Source of the DNA: CAYSYM01 sp964435115
GTDB taxonomy: Bacteria > Chloroflexota > UBA6077 > CF-72
Direction of reading: 5' to 3'
DNA: 46,109 nt
Assembly (NCBI GenBank): GCA_964435115.1
Contig: CAYSYM010000028.1
Location: 1-46,109 of the forward strand
The notes under the pieces are model-generated. The model was not told the DNA's origin and made no database searches. It saw only the letters and a program-made list of their open reading frames with translations. Below are positions 1-8,307 of this stretch, piece after piece (within the stretch, counting starts at the first letter, position 1; every line of letters begins with the position of its first letter). A program made the translations under genes and the position numbers.

Positions 1-235
1 GGGTGGCCTAATGGTCGTGGTGACGGCCTGGCCTAATGCGCGTGGTGAACGACATTGTGGCGATGGCGGTGTGGGCCGACCTTCCACGTGCCCGGTGACA
101 CGTGCTGAGGATCACACAAGCATCGCGCAGTTCATTGCGCGATCACTGCCCGATGGATGCATGCTCGGCGCCACGGAGCGCCCGATGTGGCAGGACCGGA
201 GGCGTTCGCGCCCCACCCGCAGTCGCGCAGGGCAA
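1..235. other. No gene recognised at the left edge
   Basis: I see no convincing gene in this stretch, which lies beyond the terminator of the minus-strand gene train. A plus-strand open frame crosses it, but that frame runs through the terminator and into the antisense of the helicase gene. Its product is Arg/Pro/Ala-rich, as expected of a shadow frame in GC-rich DNA. Confidence 0.5.
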
Positions 236-293
236 ACAAAAAGGCCGGCTCATACAGGGAGGGGAAAGATCCCCGCTCCCGATGAGCCGGCCT
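236..293 (-). terminator. Rho-independent terminator of the minus-strand gene train
   Basis: Read on the minus strand, AGGCCGGCTCAT (293-282) pairs perfectly with ATGAGCCGGCCT (253-242), and a T-rich tract follows at once (AAACAAAAA on the plus strand, 234-242). Inside the outer stem the sequence can extend the hairpin further (GGGAG and GGGGA pairing with TCCCC and CTCCC). It lies about 20 nt past the helicase stop codon, as expected for the end of a long transcription unit. Confidence 0.9.
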
Positions 294-311
294 CTTGCTT
301 CGGTTCCCGGG

Positions 312-2594
312 CTAGGAGCCGAACAGGGCTAATTGCCCTTCGGGGGTCGGCCTCGACCGCCGCTTCCGAGGTCGGAGCAGCTGGGCCAGCTCCTCGAAGG
401 TCACGACCTTGCCGACCGGCGGCGCGCTCGCCGAAGGCGACAGCGCTCGGTCGCTGGCGAACAGCGGCAGGTCGTCCAGCGGCCCGGGCTCCACGGGCGC
501 CGAGCGCACCGGGAACGGCGTCGGCTCCCGCGGCATCTCGGCCTCGTCCTCCCAACCGCCCTCCACCAGCAGCTCGTCCGCCTCGTCCTCGCTCCGGCGG
601 GCCTCGGCGAACAACGCCTCGAGGGAGTGCGCCCGGCCGTCACCACCTTCGCCCGGCTCCGCGAGCCGCCGCGCCAACGCCAGGTAGACGTCGCCGCCGT
701 CGCCGTCCAGCGCGGCCAGGCCGTCCTCGGGCAGCTCGCCCTCGACCATCAGCGAGGCGCGCGTCTTGGCCGCTACCAGGCCGAGCGCCTCGGCCTGCAG
801 CGTCCCCGCGTAGGTCAGGAACGTGACCTCGACCGGGTGGCGCTGCCCGATCCTCCAGCTCCGCCGGCTGGCCTGGCGCAGGACGTAGACCGAGTAGTCG
901 ACCTCCGCCCAGACGACGCTGGGAAAGTCGACCAGGTCCAGCCCGGTCTGCACCAGCCGCGGATTCGTGACGAGGACGTCCAGCCCCTCACGCACGCGGG
1001 CGGCGACCCAGTCCTCGCGGCGTTCGGCCGAGACCGTGTCCGCCTTGAGCACGGCCACCCGGAAGCCGGCCCGCTCAAGCACCGACCGCAGCCGCGGCGT
1101 GATGTCCCGGAGATTGGTGTGGGTCGCGTAGACCAGCACGCGTCTCCCGCGCCCGCGCTCCCGCCGCACGAGATCGACCAGCGCCCGCTCCTTCGGGTAC
1201 AGCCGGTCGTCCGGCAGCGCCGGCGCGTGGGCGAGCACCTCGTTCGTGCGCGGGTCGAGGACCGTCTCCTCGCGCGTGCAGGCGTCGGGGTAGGCGAGCA
1301 ACGCCTGCAGGTAGGTCCCGAGCAGGCGCTTGGAGCCCGCCCGGAGCGCCTGCTGGACCGCGGACCGCAGGTCGGTCGCGAGCCTCCGGTAGCAATGCGC
1401 CTGGGATGGCTCGTCGGGCTCGGCCGCTTCGTCGAGCGGGACCAGCAGCACCTGCTCCTCGTACGTGGGCAGGTGTTTCGCCACGTCCCGCAACCGCAGG
1501 AAGACGGTGTTGCCGACGAGGTGGAACAGGAGCGGCGGGGTGACGCCCGGCTTCTCGACCACGCGCGTCAGGTAGGTGCGGCGCTTGGACTGGCGCCCGT
1601 CGTCGGCGCGCGCGTCCGGGTCCCGCTTGGTGATGCGCGCCAGGTAGCCGTAGCGGGCGACCCACTTCGCCTCGTCGCCGTGGGCGAACTCCGCCCGGAT
1701 GGCGGGGCTGAAGCGGTACAGGAGGTGGAAGAGGGTGGACGCGTAGCCGCCCAGCAGCGTGCCGGTCAGCACGAGCGTCTTCCCGCACGCCTCGGCCAGC
1801 GCCGCCCCGGCCAGCCCCTGCGCGGTGCCCTTCCCCTTAAGTTCATGCACCTCGTCCACGATCAGCAGGTCGAAGTGGCCGCGCATGCGCCGCAGCAGGT
1901 AGTCGGCGAGGGGGACCCGATGGGGACCGGTCCGGTCGGCCTCCCAGAGGGGGCCGCCGCACGCGTCGCAGCGCCGCTTCTTCTGTTCCAGGTCGGCCCA
2001 CGCGAGCGGCACGCCTTCGTCGTCGACGATCGGCGCGAAGCAGGACGGGCAGCAGTGGAGGCGGGCGACGGCGCCAGTCTCGTCGCGCACCGCCGCCCCG
2101 CCCGGGCCGCGCGCGAGCCGGGTGACCGCGGCCGGCCGCCAGCGATAGCCCAGCTTCGCCTGCTCGCGGGAGCAGATCACGAACTCGACCGAGCCGCCCA
2201 GGCGGCGCGCCCGCTCGAGGTCCCGGATCGTGCGGACGATCGCGACGCGGGCGCCCGGCACGGTGCGCTCGATCTCCCGTCGCCACTTGCGGACCAGGTG
2301 CGGGGGGCAGAGCAGGAACACGCGCCGGCACCCGGCGAGGTACGCCGCGGCCGCCGCGCAGTACGACTTCCCGCAGCCCATCTCCCCGACGACGATCGTC
2401 CCCGCCTGGCGCTGGAGCGACAGCGCCGTCGCGCGGATCGCATCGGCCTGGGCGCCGAGCGGCCGCCGGAGCAGGTGACCGAGGTCGAAGCCGCACGCCC
2501 GGCGCGTCTCGGCGTCGTAGAGCGGCGGGTAGGTCCGCACGACGGCGTCGGTGATCGCGTCGCGGTAGGTATCGAGAAAGTCCGCGAGCCTCAC
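312..2594 (-). CDS. SNF2/DEAD-box type helicase with zinc-ribbon insert and C-terminal clamp-binding peptide
   Basis: A 760-residue superfamily 2 helicase-like ATPase. Visible motifs are Walker A GEMGCGKS near residue 62, DEVHE (motif II), LTGT (motif III) and QASRRSWRIGQ (motif VI, SNF2-like). Between motifs I and II there is an insert with two Cys pairs (CCPSC and CDAC), likely a zinc ribbon. The start is a GTG whose GTGA overlaps the TGA of the upstream methyltransferase gene, so the two are probably translationally coupled. The protein ends QLALFGS, a textbook sliding-clamp-binding pentapeptide, and a DDLPLF segment lies about 50 residues earlier. It is the last gene before the terminator. 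The family and motifs are clear. The biological role (replication, repair or modification-linked remodelling) is inference. Confidence 0.85.
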   Translation of the reverse strand: MRLADFLDTYRDAITDAVVRTYPPLYDAETRRACGFDLGHLLRRPLGAQADAIRATALSLQRQAGTIVVGEMGCGKSYCAAAAAYLAGCRRVFLLCPPHLVRKWRREIERTVPGARVAIVRTIRDLERARRLGGSVEFVICSREQAKLGYRWRPAAVTRLARGPGGAAVRDETGAVARLHCCPSCFAPIVDDEGVPLAWADLEQKKRRCDACGGPLWEADRTGPHRVPLADYLLRRMRGHFDLLIVDEVHELKGKGTAQGLAGAALAEACGKTLVLTGTLLGGYASTLFHLLYRFSPAIRAEFAHGDEAKWVARYGYLARITKRDPDARADDGRQSKRRTYLTRVVEKPGVTPPLLFHLVGNTVFLRLRDVAKHLPTYEEQVLLVPLDEAAEPDEPSQAHCYRRLATDLRSAVQQALRAGSKRLLGTYLQALLAYPDACTREETVLDPRTNEVLAHAPALPDDRLYPKERALVDLVRRERGRGRRVLVYATHTNLRDITPRLRSVLERAGFRVAVLKADTVSAERREDWVAARVREGLDVLVTNPRLVQTGLDLVDFPSVVWAEVDYSVYVLRQASRRSWRIGQRHPVEVTFLTYAGTLQAEALGLVAAKTRASLMVEGELPEDGLAALDGDGGDVYLALARRLAEPGEGGDGRAHSLEALFAEARRSEDEADELLVEGGWEDEAEMPREPTPFPVRSAPVEPGPLDDLPLFASDRALSPSASAPPVGKVVTFEELAQLLRPRKRRSRPTPEGQLALFGS

Positions 2595-3655
2595 GCCGCC
2601 CTGGCCTCCGGCTCCGGCGCGCCCGCCGCGGCGCCGCCCTGCTCGACCACCTCCACCGCGCCCGAGTCGAGGTCGAGGACGGCGACGGAGGTGCGCAGCA
2701 CCTCGCACTGCACCTCGGTGTGCTCGTCGTCGCTCTCCATCCGGACGAGCTCCTTGCGCGTGCGGCCCTTCACCAGCACGCGCAGCTCGCCCTGGTGCAG
2801 CACGACGTTGTTGAGCAGCCCCGCCGCGATGAGCAGGGCGAGGTGGCCGCGCCGGAGCGGCATCAGCGGCCGCACCGGCCGCTCGTCCGGGGGCCAGAGC
2901 TGCTCGGCGAAGGCCGGCTGCGCCCAGACCCCCCGCCGCCGCGCCTCCCGCGCGGCCAGGTGCGGGTCGAAGGCCAGCGGCGCGAAGAGGATCTCGCCGC
3001 GCGCCAGCGCCGGCACCACGACCGGCGGGTCGTCCGGCTCGTCGGGGAGCGGCGGGAGGTCGGCCGCGCTCCACGCCTCGAGCCGCGCCTGGGTCTCGGC
3101 GTCGGGGGTGGCCTGCGCCTTCTTCGTGGCGAGCAGCGCGATCTGGTGGAAGGCGCCGAACTCGGGGTCGGGGAAGCGGTACGCCCGGAAGCCGGTGTAG
3201 TGGGCCGCCAGGTAGCGGGCCGAGACGGCGAGGCGCGCCTGAGGGATCAGGAACACCAGCACCCCGCCCGGGCAGAGGGCCCGCGAGAGGCTGGTCAGGA
3301 AGGCGTGCTCGAGGCGGCGCTTCTCGTCGTCCGCGTCGTAGGGCGGGTTGAGCCAGAGCAGCGAGAAGGCGCCGTTGGCCAGGCGGACCGAGAAGGCGCT
3401 GGTGGCCAGCAGGTGGTCGAGGCGGGCGCGGCATTGGTCCGCTCGCTCCTCATTGATCTCGATCCCGTAGCTCTCGCCGCCGAGCGCGCGGGCCAGCGTC
3501 GCCGCCGGTTCGCCGGTGCCGGCGCAGGGGTCGAGCACGCGGACCACCCGCCTGGCACCGGCGGCCGTGGCGGTCAGCTGGCGGCAGAGCGCCGCGACCA
3601 CCCGGGGCGGCGTGGGGAAGAACCCCGCGACCGCCTGGCTCGCGAGGCGACTCAT
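2591..3655 (-). CDS. SAM-dependent DNA methyltransferase-like protein (NPPY motif)
   Basis: A 354-residue protein with a class I methyltransferase fold in its N-terminal half. DPCAGTGE (around residues 42-49) is the SAM-binding motif I and NPPYDADD (around 104-111) is the NPPY catalytic motif of amino-methyltransferases acting on DNA. An N-terminal segment with FFPTPP is typical of phage and plasmid enzymes of the DUF6094 type. The C-terminal half has no motif I recognise. The ATG overlaps the preceding gene's TGA (ATGA), and its own TGA overlaps the GTG of the helicase gene, so the three genes are tightly coupled. It is likely an orphan adenine methyltransferase, since no restriction endonuclease gene is nearby. 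Target specificity cannot be read from the sequence. Confidence 0.8.
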   Translation of the reverse strand: MSRLASQAVAGFFPTPPRVVAALCRQLTATAAGARRVVRVLDPCAGTGEPAATLARALGGESYGIEINEERADQCRARLDHLLATSAFSVRLANGAFSLLWLNPPYDADDEKRRLEHAFLTSLSRALCPGGVLVFLIPQARLAVSARYLAAHYTGFRAYRFPDPEFGAFHQIALLATKKAQATPDAETQARLEAWSAADLPPLPDEPDDPPVVVPALARGEILFAPLAFDPHLAAREARRRGVWAQPAFAEQLWPPDERPVRPLMPLRRGHLALLIAAGLLNNVVLHQGELRVLVKGRTRKELVRMESDDEHTEVQCEVLRTSVAVLDLDSGAVEVVEQGGAAAGAPEPEARAA

Positions 3656-3960
3656 CGCTTGTTGACCCCCGCGCTGACGCGCTCCAGGGCGGCCGGCCGC
3701 CACTGGATGCCCGTGGCGCGGAGAGTCCGGCTGCGGCGCAGCCAGGCGTTGGCCTCGCGGTAGTCGGCGACATAGGCGCCCACCCTGGAGCCGTCATCGA
3801 ACGTCGCGACCACGAGCGCGGGGCGCGGGTGCAGCTCCGGCCGCCCCGGGTCGTAGGCGTAGGAGCCGTCCAGGTCCACGATCCGGGCGGACCGGGCGCG
3901 CAGCCAGCGGAACGACCGGAGCGCGATGGTGGTACCCGGTCCATGAGAGCGTCTGGGCAT
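3652..3960 (-). CDS. Small protein of unknown function upstream of the methyltransferase
   Basis: A 102-residue basic protein. The start ATG at 3960 has an excellent Shine-Dalgarno sequence (AAAGGAGG, about 5 nt upstream), and the stop overlaps the methyltransferase start as ATGA. The middle carries a segment with VVATFDDGSRVGAYVADY, suggesting a small beta-rich fold. I recognise no family. The tight coupling suggests it works with the methyltransferase and helicase, which is inference only. Confidence 0.7.
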   Translation of the reverse strand: MPRRSHGPGTTIALRSFRWLRARSARIVDLDGSYAYDPGRPELHPRPALVVATFDDGSRVGAYVADYREANAWLRRSRTLRATGIQWRPAALERVSAGVNKR

Positions 3961-4124
3961 GAGTGCCTCCTTTCGGTGTGACGACGCGCGGGCGCCGGCC
4001 GCCGACCGTCTCGACGTCCGGCCGAGCGCCCCGGCGGCGGGCAGTCGTCGGGGTCGGGTTGTAGTCCTCGTCGTAGAAGCAGCACCACGCACGGCATCGG
4101 CCTGGACGGCGCGACGCGGCGTGG

Positions 4125-4751
4125 CTAGCCCGCCGGACCAGTCGGGGTCGCGGCGCTGCCACCGTCGAGACGCAGCACGCCGGCGCGCACGGCAGCCGAG
4201 ACGTCGGCCACCAGCGCGTCGGGGTCCGGGCTGCACCGATAGGCGGCGATCCCCTCCGCCTCGAGGGCGACGGCCTCGCCCGTGCGGAGGGCCCGCTCCC
4301 ACAGCCAGGTGTGCCAGCCCGCGTGGAGCGGCAGATCCACCCGGCGGTCGAGGAAGCGGAAGTGGAGCAGCGGCGCCTCCTCGGGCGTGCGGGGCAGGAG
4401 GAGGAAATCGTCGCGCGCGGCGGTGTGGCGGGCGGCCTCGGGCAGCAGCGCGAGCTGGTGGCCGCCCGCGGCCGGCAGGCTGGCCGTGAAGGAGCGCCAG
4501 GCGCGCGGGCCTTCCGGCGCGAGGGCGCAGAAGTGGACCTGGCCCAGCGCCTCGCGGCTCAGCGTGGCGAGCTCGCCTTTCACCAGCCGCGCCCAGAGCG
4601 CCTTCAGCGCCTGCTGCGGACCGAGCAGCGAGAGGAACCAGAGCCGCATCCGGCGGGCGGCCGGGTCGGGGTCCGGCTCCCAGGCGAAGGCGTCGACCGT
4701 CGCGCTAAAGCCGCCGGCCTGGAGGACCGGGAGGGCGTTGCTCTCAGGCAT
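4125..4751 (-). CDS. Hypothetical protein next to the PRTRC cassette
   Basis: A 208-residue protein of unknown family. The start at 4751 overlaps the stop of an 18-codon leader ORF that has a strong ribosome-binding site. The N-terminal region is acidic and aromatic (FAWEPDPDPAARRMRLWFL). No membrane segment or catalytic motif is visible. It is separated from the ThiF gene upstream by a perfect GC hairpin. Codon use matches its neighbours, so I accept it as real. Confidence 0.7.
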   Translation of the reverse strand: MPESNALPVLQAGGFSATVDAFAWEPDPDPAARRMRLWFLSLLGPQQALKALWARLVKGELATLSREALGQVHFCALAPEGPRAWRSFTASLPAAGGHQLALLPEAARHTAARDDFLLLPRTPEEAPLLHFRFLDRRVDLPLHAGWHTWLWERALRTGEAVALEAEGIAAYRCSPDPDALVADVSAAVRAGVLRLDGGSAATPTGPAG

Positions 4752-4800
4752 GCCGGCGCTCCTCGCGAGCGTGTGCGAGCGGTCTGAACGGGTTGGGCAT
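4744..4800 (-). CDS. Possible 18-residue leader ORF overlapping the downstream start
   Basis: ATG at 4800 is preceded by GGAGGTG at ideal spacing and opens an 18-codon frame (MPNPFRPLAHAREERRHA) that ends in TGA a few bases inside the next gene. The downstream gene has no comparably strong ribosome-binding site. The short ORF may therefore serve mainly to deliver ribosomes to it (translational coupling). No protein function is claimed. Confidence 0.45.
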   Translation of the reverse strand: MPNPFRPLAHAREERRHA

Positions 4801-4820
4801 GGAGCACCTCCACTACAGAG

Positions 4821-4847
4821 ACGGGGAGCCCGTTGCGGGCTCCCCGT
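4821..4847. repeat. Perfect 12-bp intercistronic hairpin
   Basis: ACGGGGAGCCCG and CGGGCTCCCCGT are perfect inverted repeats with a TTG loop, placed between the ThiF gene and the next gene. There is no T-tract, so an mRNA stability or processing element is more likely than a terminator. Similar hairpins recur in other gaps of this gene train. Confidence 0.85.
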
Positions 4848-4877
4848 CGCGTGGTCTCGCGGGCCGCTGGGGCGGTG

Positions 4878-5753
4878 TCAGGCGCGCCGCGCCCGCGTGG
4901 CCACCGCGTTGACGTGCAGCCCCGCGATGGCGGCCACGGTCTTCGGCTCGGCGGGGACGCAGCGGAGCGTCCCGTCGTCGAGGTCGAAGTAGCTCGCCAT
5001 CCAGCCGCAGCGCCCGCCGAGGAGCTTCTCGACGTAGCTGGCCGCCAGCGCGGCCACGACCTGGTTGATGGTCGGGCCCTGGTCGCCGCTGGCGACCGCC
5101 TCCGCACAGTCGGGCAGCGGCCGCGGCTCGGGCGGCGCGTCGAGCAGGTCAGGCCGTTGCAGGCTGGGGGCGGGCAGCGCCCGGCACAGTTCGCCGGACG
5201 CGACGAAGGCCCCGCGCAGCGCCTCCGGGCGCGTCGCGTTGCCGAGCAGCACCTGACCGCTATTGCGGCCGTTGCCGGTGTCGAGCCACCACACGGGCTG
5301 CGGCGGACGGGGGTAGGCGTAGCCCCAACGGCGCTCGTCGAGGGTGGCAGCGATGGCCCGGCGCGCCCCGCCGTTATCGACGCAGCCGATCAGGAGATCG
5401 AGGCGGCTGCGGGCGTCGCAGAAGACCTGCGCGTGCAGCTCGCCGTCGTAGGGCAGGACCGAGTAGCCCACCTCGCGCCCGAACCGCCGGGCGAGCCGCT
5501 CGGCCAGGACCTCGGCCTTGAAGCGGCCCACGTCAGCCTTATCGAAGGTCTGGCGCGCCACATTGTGCGGCTCGACCCGGTCGGGGTCGACGAGGTAGAG
5601 CCGGGCGGACCGGCCGAGCAGGAGCCGGCAGACCGCCTCGGCCAGGAAGCCGCCGGTGCCGCCACAGCCGACCACCACGATGGTCGCCTCGCGCTCGTAG
5701 CGCAGGAGCTGCGTGCCGTCGCCGGTCGGGCTGGGGTCAATCCGGTACGCCAT
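4878..5753 (-). CDS. PRTRC system ThiF family protein (E1-like adenylyltransferase)
   Basis: A 291-residue ThiF/E1-like protein. The nucleotide-binding motif VVVGCGGTGG lies around residues 26-35, followed by VDPDRVEPHN, the conserved D-x-V-x-x-x-N segment that contacts ATP, and by a conserved R/K region. ThiF proteins adenylate the C-terminus of small beta-grasp or ubiquitin-like partners. In PRTRC (ParB-related, ThiF-related cassette) loci the ThiF gene travels with a JAMM protein and small proteins A-F, as here. The start at 5753 overlaps the end of the JAMM gene by 17 nt. An upstream in-frame extension exists but lies wholly inside the neighbouring gene. PRTRC function is unknown. I did not identify an obvious ubiquitin-like partner ending in Gly-Gly. 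Confidence 0.85.
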   Translation of the reverse strand: MAYRIDPSPTGDGTQLLRYEREATIVVVGCGGTGGFLAEAVCRLLLGRSARLYLVDPDRVEPHNVARQTFDKADVGRFKAEVLAERLARRFGREVGYSVLPYDGELHAQVFCDARSRLDLLIGCVDNGGARRAIAATLDERRWGYAYPRPPQPVWWLDTGNGRNSGQVLLGNATRPEALRGAFVASGELCRALPAPSLQRPDLLDAPPEPRPLPDCAEAVASGDQGPTINQVVAALAASYVEKLLGGRCGWMASYFDLDDGTLRCVPAEPKTVAAIAGLHVNAVATRARRA

Positions 5754-6354
5754 CGCCGTCGGTCCCTGCGGGCGGGTCGAAGTGGACGTCGCGGAACGGG
5801 CCACGGTCGCCCTCGAAGACCGCCTCCCACGGCACCGGCAGGAAGTAGCCGTAGACGCCCACCCGCAGCGCCACCTCCGGTCGCTCGGTGCCGAGCCGGC
5901 CGATCACGCCGTACAGGCCGAACCCCTGCTCGTCGACGTCGTCGGTCCGGCTGAAGCAGGCGGGATAGGCGCCGTGGGAGTGGATCTCGAGCAGGACGTC
6001 GGCCAGCGGCCGGTAGACCACCCGCAGCCGCCCGGCGACCTGGGTTGGCCGCAGGAGCTGGTAGCCCGACGGCTCCGCGCTCACGGCCAGGAGCAGCTCG
6101 CGCTCGGGCCGGGCGCCGGCGGCCGCGACGATCTGGCCCCAGAGGCGCTGGGGGAGCCGCCCACGCCGCAGCGCGAAGCAGGGGTGGAGGGATGGTAGCC
6201 CCCGGACGGTCGCGCGCGCCACCGGGACCCGCGCGGCCAGGTGCGGGCCCTCGGTCGCGACGTAGAGGCCGTCGCCGGCCAGCAGGTAGTCATAGGCCAG
6301 GCCCCGACGCGGCGGGGGGCCGTCGCGGGCGACCAGGTACTCGACCAGCGCCAT
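5737..6354 (-). CDS. PRTRC system protein A-like, JAMM/MPN+ domain
   Basis: A 205-residue protein with a C-terminal JAMM-type metalloprotease motif: an upstream Glu, then HSH and, eight residues further on, S-x-x-D (EIHSHG...FSRTDD, roughly residues 130-150). JAMM domains hydrolyse isopeptide bonds. Beside ThiF this makes an E1-like plus deconjugase pair. The start ATG at 6354 is 2 nt past the TGA of the upstream PRTRC B gene, and the 3' end overlaps the ThiF gene by 17 nt. The motif is intact, so enzymatic activity is plausible. The natural substrate is unknown. Confidence 0.85.
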   Translation of the reverse strand: MALVEYLVARDGPPPRRGLAYDYLLAGDGLYVATEGPHLAARVPVARATVRGLPSLHPCFALRRGRLPQRLWGQIVAAAGARPERELLLAVSAEPSGYQLLRPTQVAGRLRVVYRPLADVLLEIHSHGAYPACFSRTDDVDEQGFGLYGVIGRLGTERPEVALRVGVYGYFLPVPWEAVFEGDRGPFRDVHFDPPAGTDGDGVPD

Positions 6355-6356
6355 CG

Positions 6357-6998
6357 TCAGCCGCCGATCGCCAGCGCATCGGCGACCCGCAGCGCCGGCA
6401 CGAGGTCGTCGAGCGGGTAGGCGCGCTCGCCATCGAGCTCGGCCCACAGGGCGCCGACGTCGTCGGGGTGCCGCCGCGACTTGCCGCGGGCGGTATCGCC
6501 GGTCGCCGAGAAGTAGGAGCGGAAGAACTCCTCGGGCACGCGCGCCGGGTCCGACGGGAACGTGTGCGAGCCGGTGCAGACGCGCCCGGAGCCGAAGACG
6601 TTGTACGCCGGCGCGTGATAGAGCTGGTCGTCGGGCGTCTTCGGCCGTGCCTTCGCGGCGAAGACGTAGGGTGCCTGGCGCGCCGGCAGGCAGACGAAGA
6701 CGAGCCCGGGCAGCGGCAGGCGCAGGCGGCGCGGCGGGGCGTCGTAGCGCTCGCGCAGGCGCACCGTCCACACTCGTGGCTCGCGCCAGACAGCCACCCG
6801 CTCGCCGCTCGCGGTCCTGGCCCACCAGAGCGTGTCCGGCGGCAGGATGCCGCTCGCCAGGTCGAGCTCGCGGGCGAGGGCGTGGGCGACGTCGAGGGCG
6901 GAGACGAGCTTGGTGCGGACCACGCCGCCGGCGTAGTCGTGCAGCACCACGCTCTCGCCGTGGAAGTCGAGGCGCAGCCGCAGCGGGTCTTCCCGCAC
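6357..6998 (-). CDS. PRTRC system protein B-like
   Basis: A 213-residue protein. The conserved PRTRC B pattern appears in the second half as NVFGSGRVCTGS followed by a region with EEFFRSYFS. No ATG is available near the gene boundary, so I chose GTG at 6998, 7 nt beyond the upstream stop and with a GAGG ribosome-binding site. The longer frame upstream only shadows the preceding gene. Function is unknown. Its position between the unknown 291-residue protein and the JAMM gene fits a PRTRC cassette. Confidence 0.75.
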   Translation of the reverse strand: MREDPLRLRLDFHGESVVLHDYAGGVVRTKLVSALDVAHALARELDLASGILPPDTLWWARTASGERVAVWREPRVWTVRLRERYDAPPRRLRLPLPGLVFVCLPARQAPYVFAAKARPKTPDDQLYHAPAYNVFGSGRVCTGSHTFPSDPARVPEEFFRSYFSATGDTARGKSRRHPDDVGALWAELDGERAYPLDDLVPALRVADALAIGG

Positions 6999-7005
6999 CT
7001 CGGCC

Positions 7006-7881
7006 TCAGGCGGCAGCGCCCAGCGATACGGGGAGGGGCTCGGCGTCCTCCGGCTCGTCGTGCGGGACCGGGAGGAGCCCGTGTTCGGTGATCTCGCAGG
7101 CATAGAACCTCCGCATGAGTTCGTACTCCAGGTGGGCGTCGCGCCCGAGCGCGGCAGCGAGCAGCCGCTCGAAGCGCGCGGCCGGGTCCGCCTCGAGCCA
7201 GCGGGCAAGCTCGCCGGTGCGGTCGAGGAGCTCCCTGGCCAACCGCCAGTGGTCGGCCAGCTCCAGGACGTTCTCGCGCGTCCACTCGATGTCGGCGACC
7301 ATCTCCTCGTCCACATTGAGGAAGACGCTGCCGGTGTCCCCCCACAGCCAGTCGGCGTACTCCGCCGCCGCGCCGTAGGGGGTGCCGTCCAGCCGCTCGT
7401 GCAGTTCGGCCGGCGTCAGGCCGGCCGCCGGGAGCTCGGCGAGGAGTGCGCCCGGCACGTGCGCCTCGGCCGCGTCGAGCAGCGCGACCCGACTGTCGTA
7501 GCCGCTCTCGTACGGCTGGGCGCAGAGGGCGAATAGCAGCAGCTCGCCGGGGGACAGGTCGAGCTCATGGAAGCGGTCGTACGACCAGGCGTTCCTGACG
7601 AACGGGATGCCGCAGAGGACCTGCTCATACTCGTCGTACTCGTAGACGGGGAAGTACTCGGCCTCGACCTTGTGCAGGAACGCCCAGACTCGGGCGCTCT
7701 CGCGGTCTCCGTCGCGCCCGGTGGCTGCCAGGATCTCCGCCTCGGCCTCGGGGAACACGTCCCGGACGAGCTGGCGGAACGCCAGATAGGCGCCATGGCG
7801 CTCGAGGAGGTCGACGACCGACGACGGCGCGACCGGCGCCCGCCGCAGCACCTCCCCGAGCGCCTCCAGGCTCGGGATCAC
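7006..7881 (-). CDS. PRTRC-cassette protein of unknown function (possible F analogue)
   Basis: A 291-residue, strongly acidic protein rich in Glu, Asp, Tyr and Trp, with no catalytic motif I recognise. The start ATG overlaps the PRTRC C stop (ATGA). A segment around residues 175-190 (YADWLWGDTGSVFLNVDEE) resembles the aromatic-acidic character of PRTRC F proteins, but the match is too weak to name. Cassette position is the main evidence. It could be a scaffold or regulatory subunit. Confidence 0.6.
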   Translation of the reverse strand: MIPSLEALGEVLRRAPVAPSSVVDLLERHGAYLAFRQLVRDVFPEAEAEILAATGRDGDRESARVWAFLHKVEAEYFPVYEYDEYEQVLCGIPFVRNAWSYDRFHELDLSPGELLLFALCAQPYESGYDSRVALLDAAEAHVPGALLAELPAAGLTPAELHERLDGTPYGAAAEYADWLWGDTGSVFLNVDEEMVADIEWTRENVLELADHWRLARELLDRTGELARWLEADPAARFERLLAAALGRDAHLEYELMRRFYACEITEHGLLPVPHDEPEDAEPLPVSLGAAA

Positions 7882-8285
7882 CGCGCCGGGAGCTGGCGGA
7901 GCGCCTCCGTCGCCTGCTGCGTCGCCCGCGCGTTAGCCCGCACCTCGGCCACCGCCAGGTTGATCTCCGGCTGGCGGGCGGCCGCCCGGTCGACGTCGAG
8001 CTCGCCGTCGCCGTCGAGCAGCTCGGCGGCGAGGTCGAAGATGCGGAGCCGCCTGGCCGGGACCCGGCGCAGGACGGCGACGACGTCGCGCGAGCGCCGG
8101 CCGCCCTTGGTGCCGATCCGCTTGGTGAAGGTCACGACGGTGTCCTCGCCGCGCTGATCCTCGCGCACATCGGCGTTGGCCAGCTCGGGGAAGAACTCGG
8201 CGAGCTGCTTGCGCACCTCGTCGACCGCCAGCTTCGGGTCCGGGTCGGGGAACTCCCGGCCGTCGTAGACGAACACGCGTGCCAT
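7878..8285 (-). CDS. PRTRC system protein C with C-terminal extension
   Basis: A 135-residue protein. The first 60-70 residues match the PRTRC C family closely: the start MARVFVYDGREFPDPDP, then FFPELANADVRE and GEDTVVTF, a small beta-grasp-like unit. The family is usually about 70 residues. The remaining 65 residues are an extra helical tail of unknown role. A beta-grasp protein beside an E1-like ThiF and a JAMM protease hints at a conjugation cycle, but the C-terminus is not Gly-Gly. It is followed directly by the 291-residue gene (4-nt overlap). Confidence 0.8.
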   Translation of the reverse strand: MARVFVYDGREFPDPDPKLAVDEVRKQLAEFFPELANADVREDQRGEDTVVTFTKRIGTKGGRRSRDVVAVLRRVPARRLRIFDLAAELLDGDGELDVDRAAARQPEINLAVAEVRANARATQQATEALRQLPAR

Positions 8286-8307
8286 GTGAACCTCCTGGAA
8301 GGTGGAC

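Noticed and set aside
333..3200. Long plus-strand open frame of 955 codons
   Set aside because: It is antisense to the helicase and methyltransferase genes, is rich in Arg/Pro/Gly/His without any motif, and has no ribosome site. A shadow frame in GC-rich DNA.
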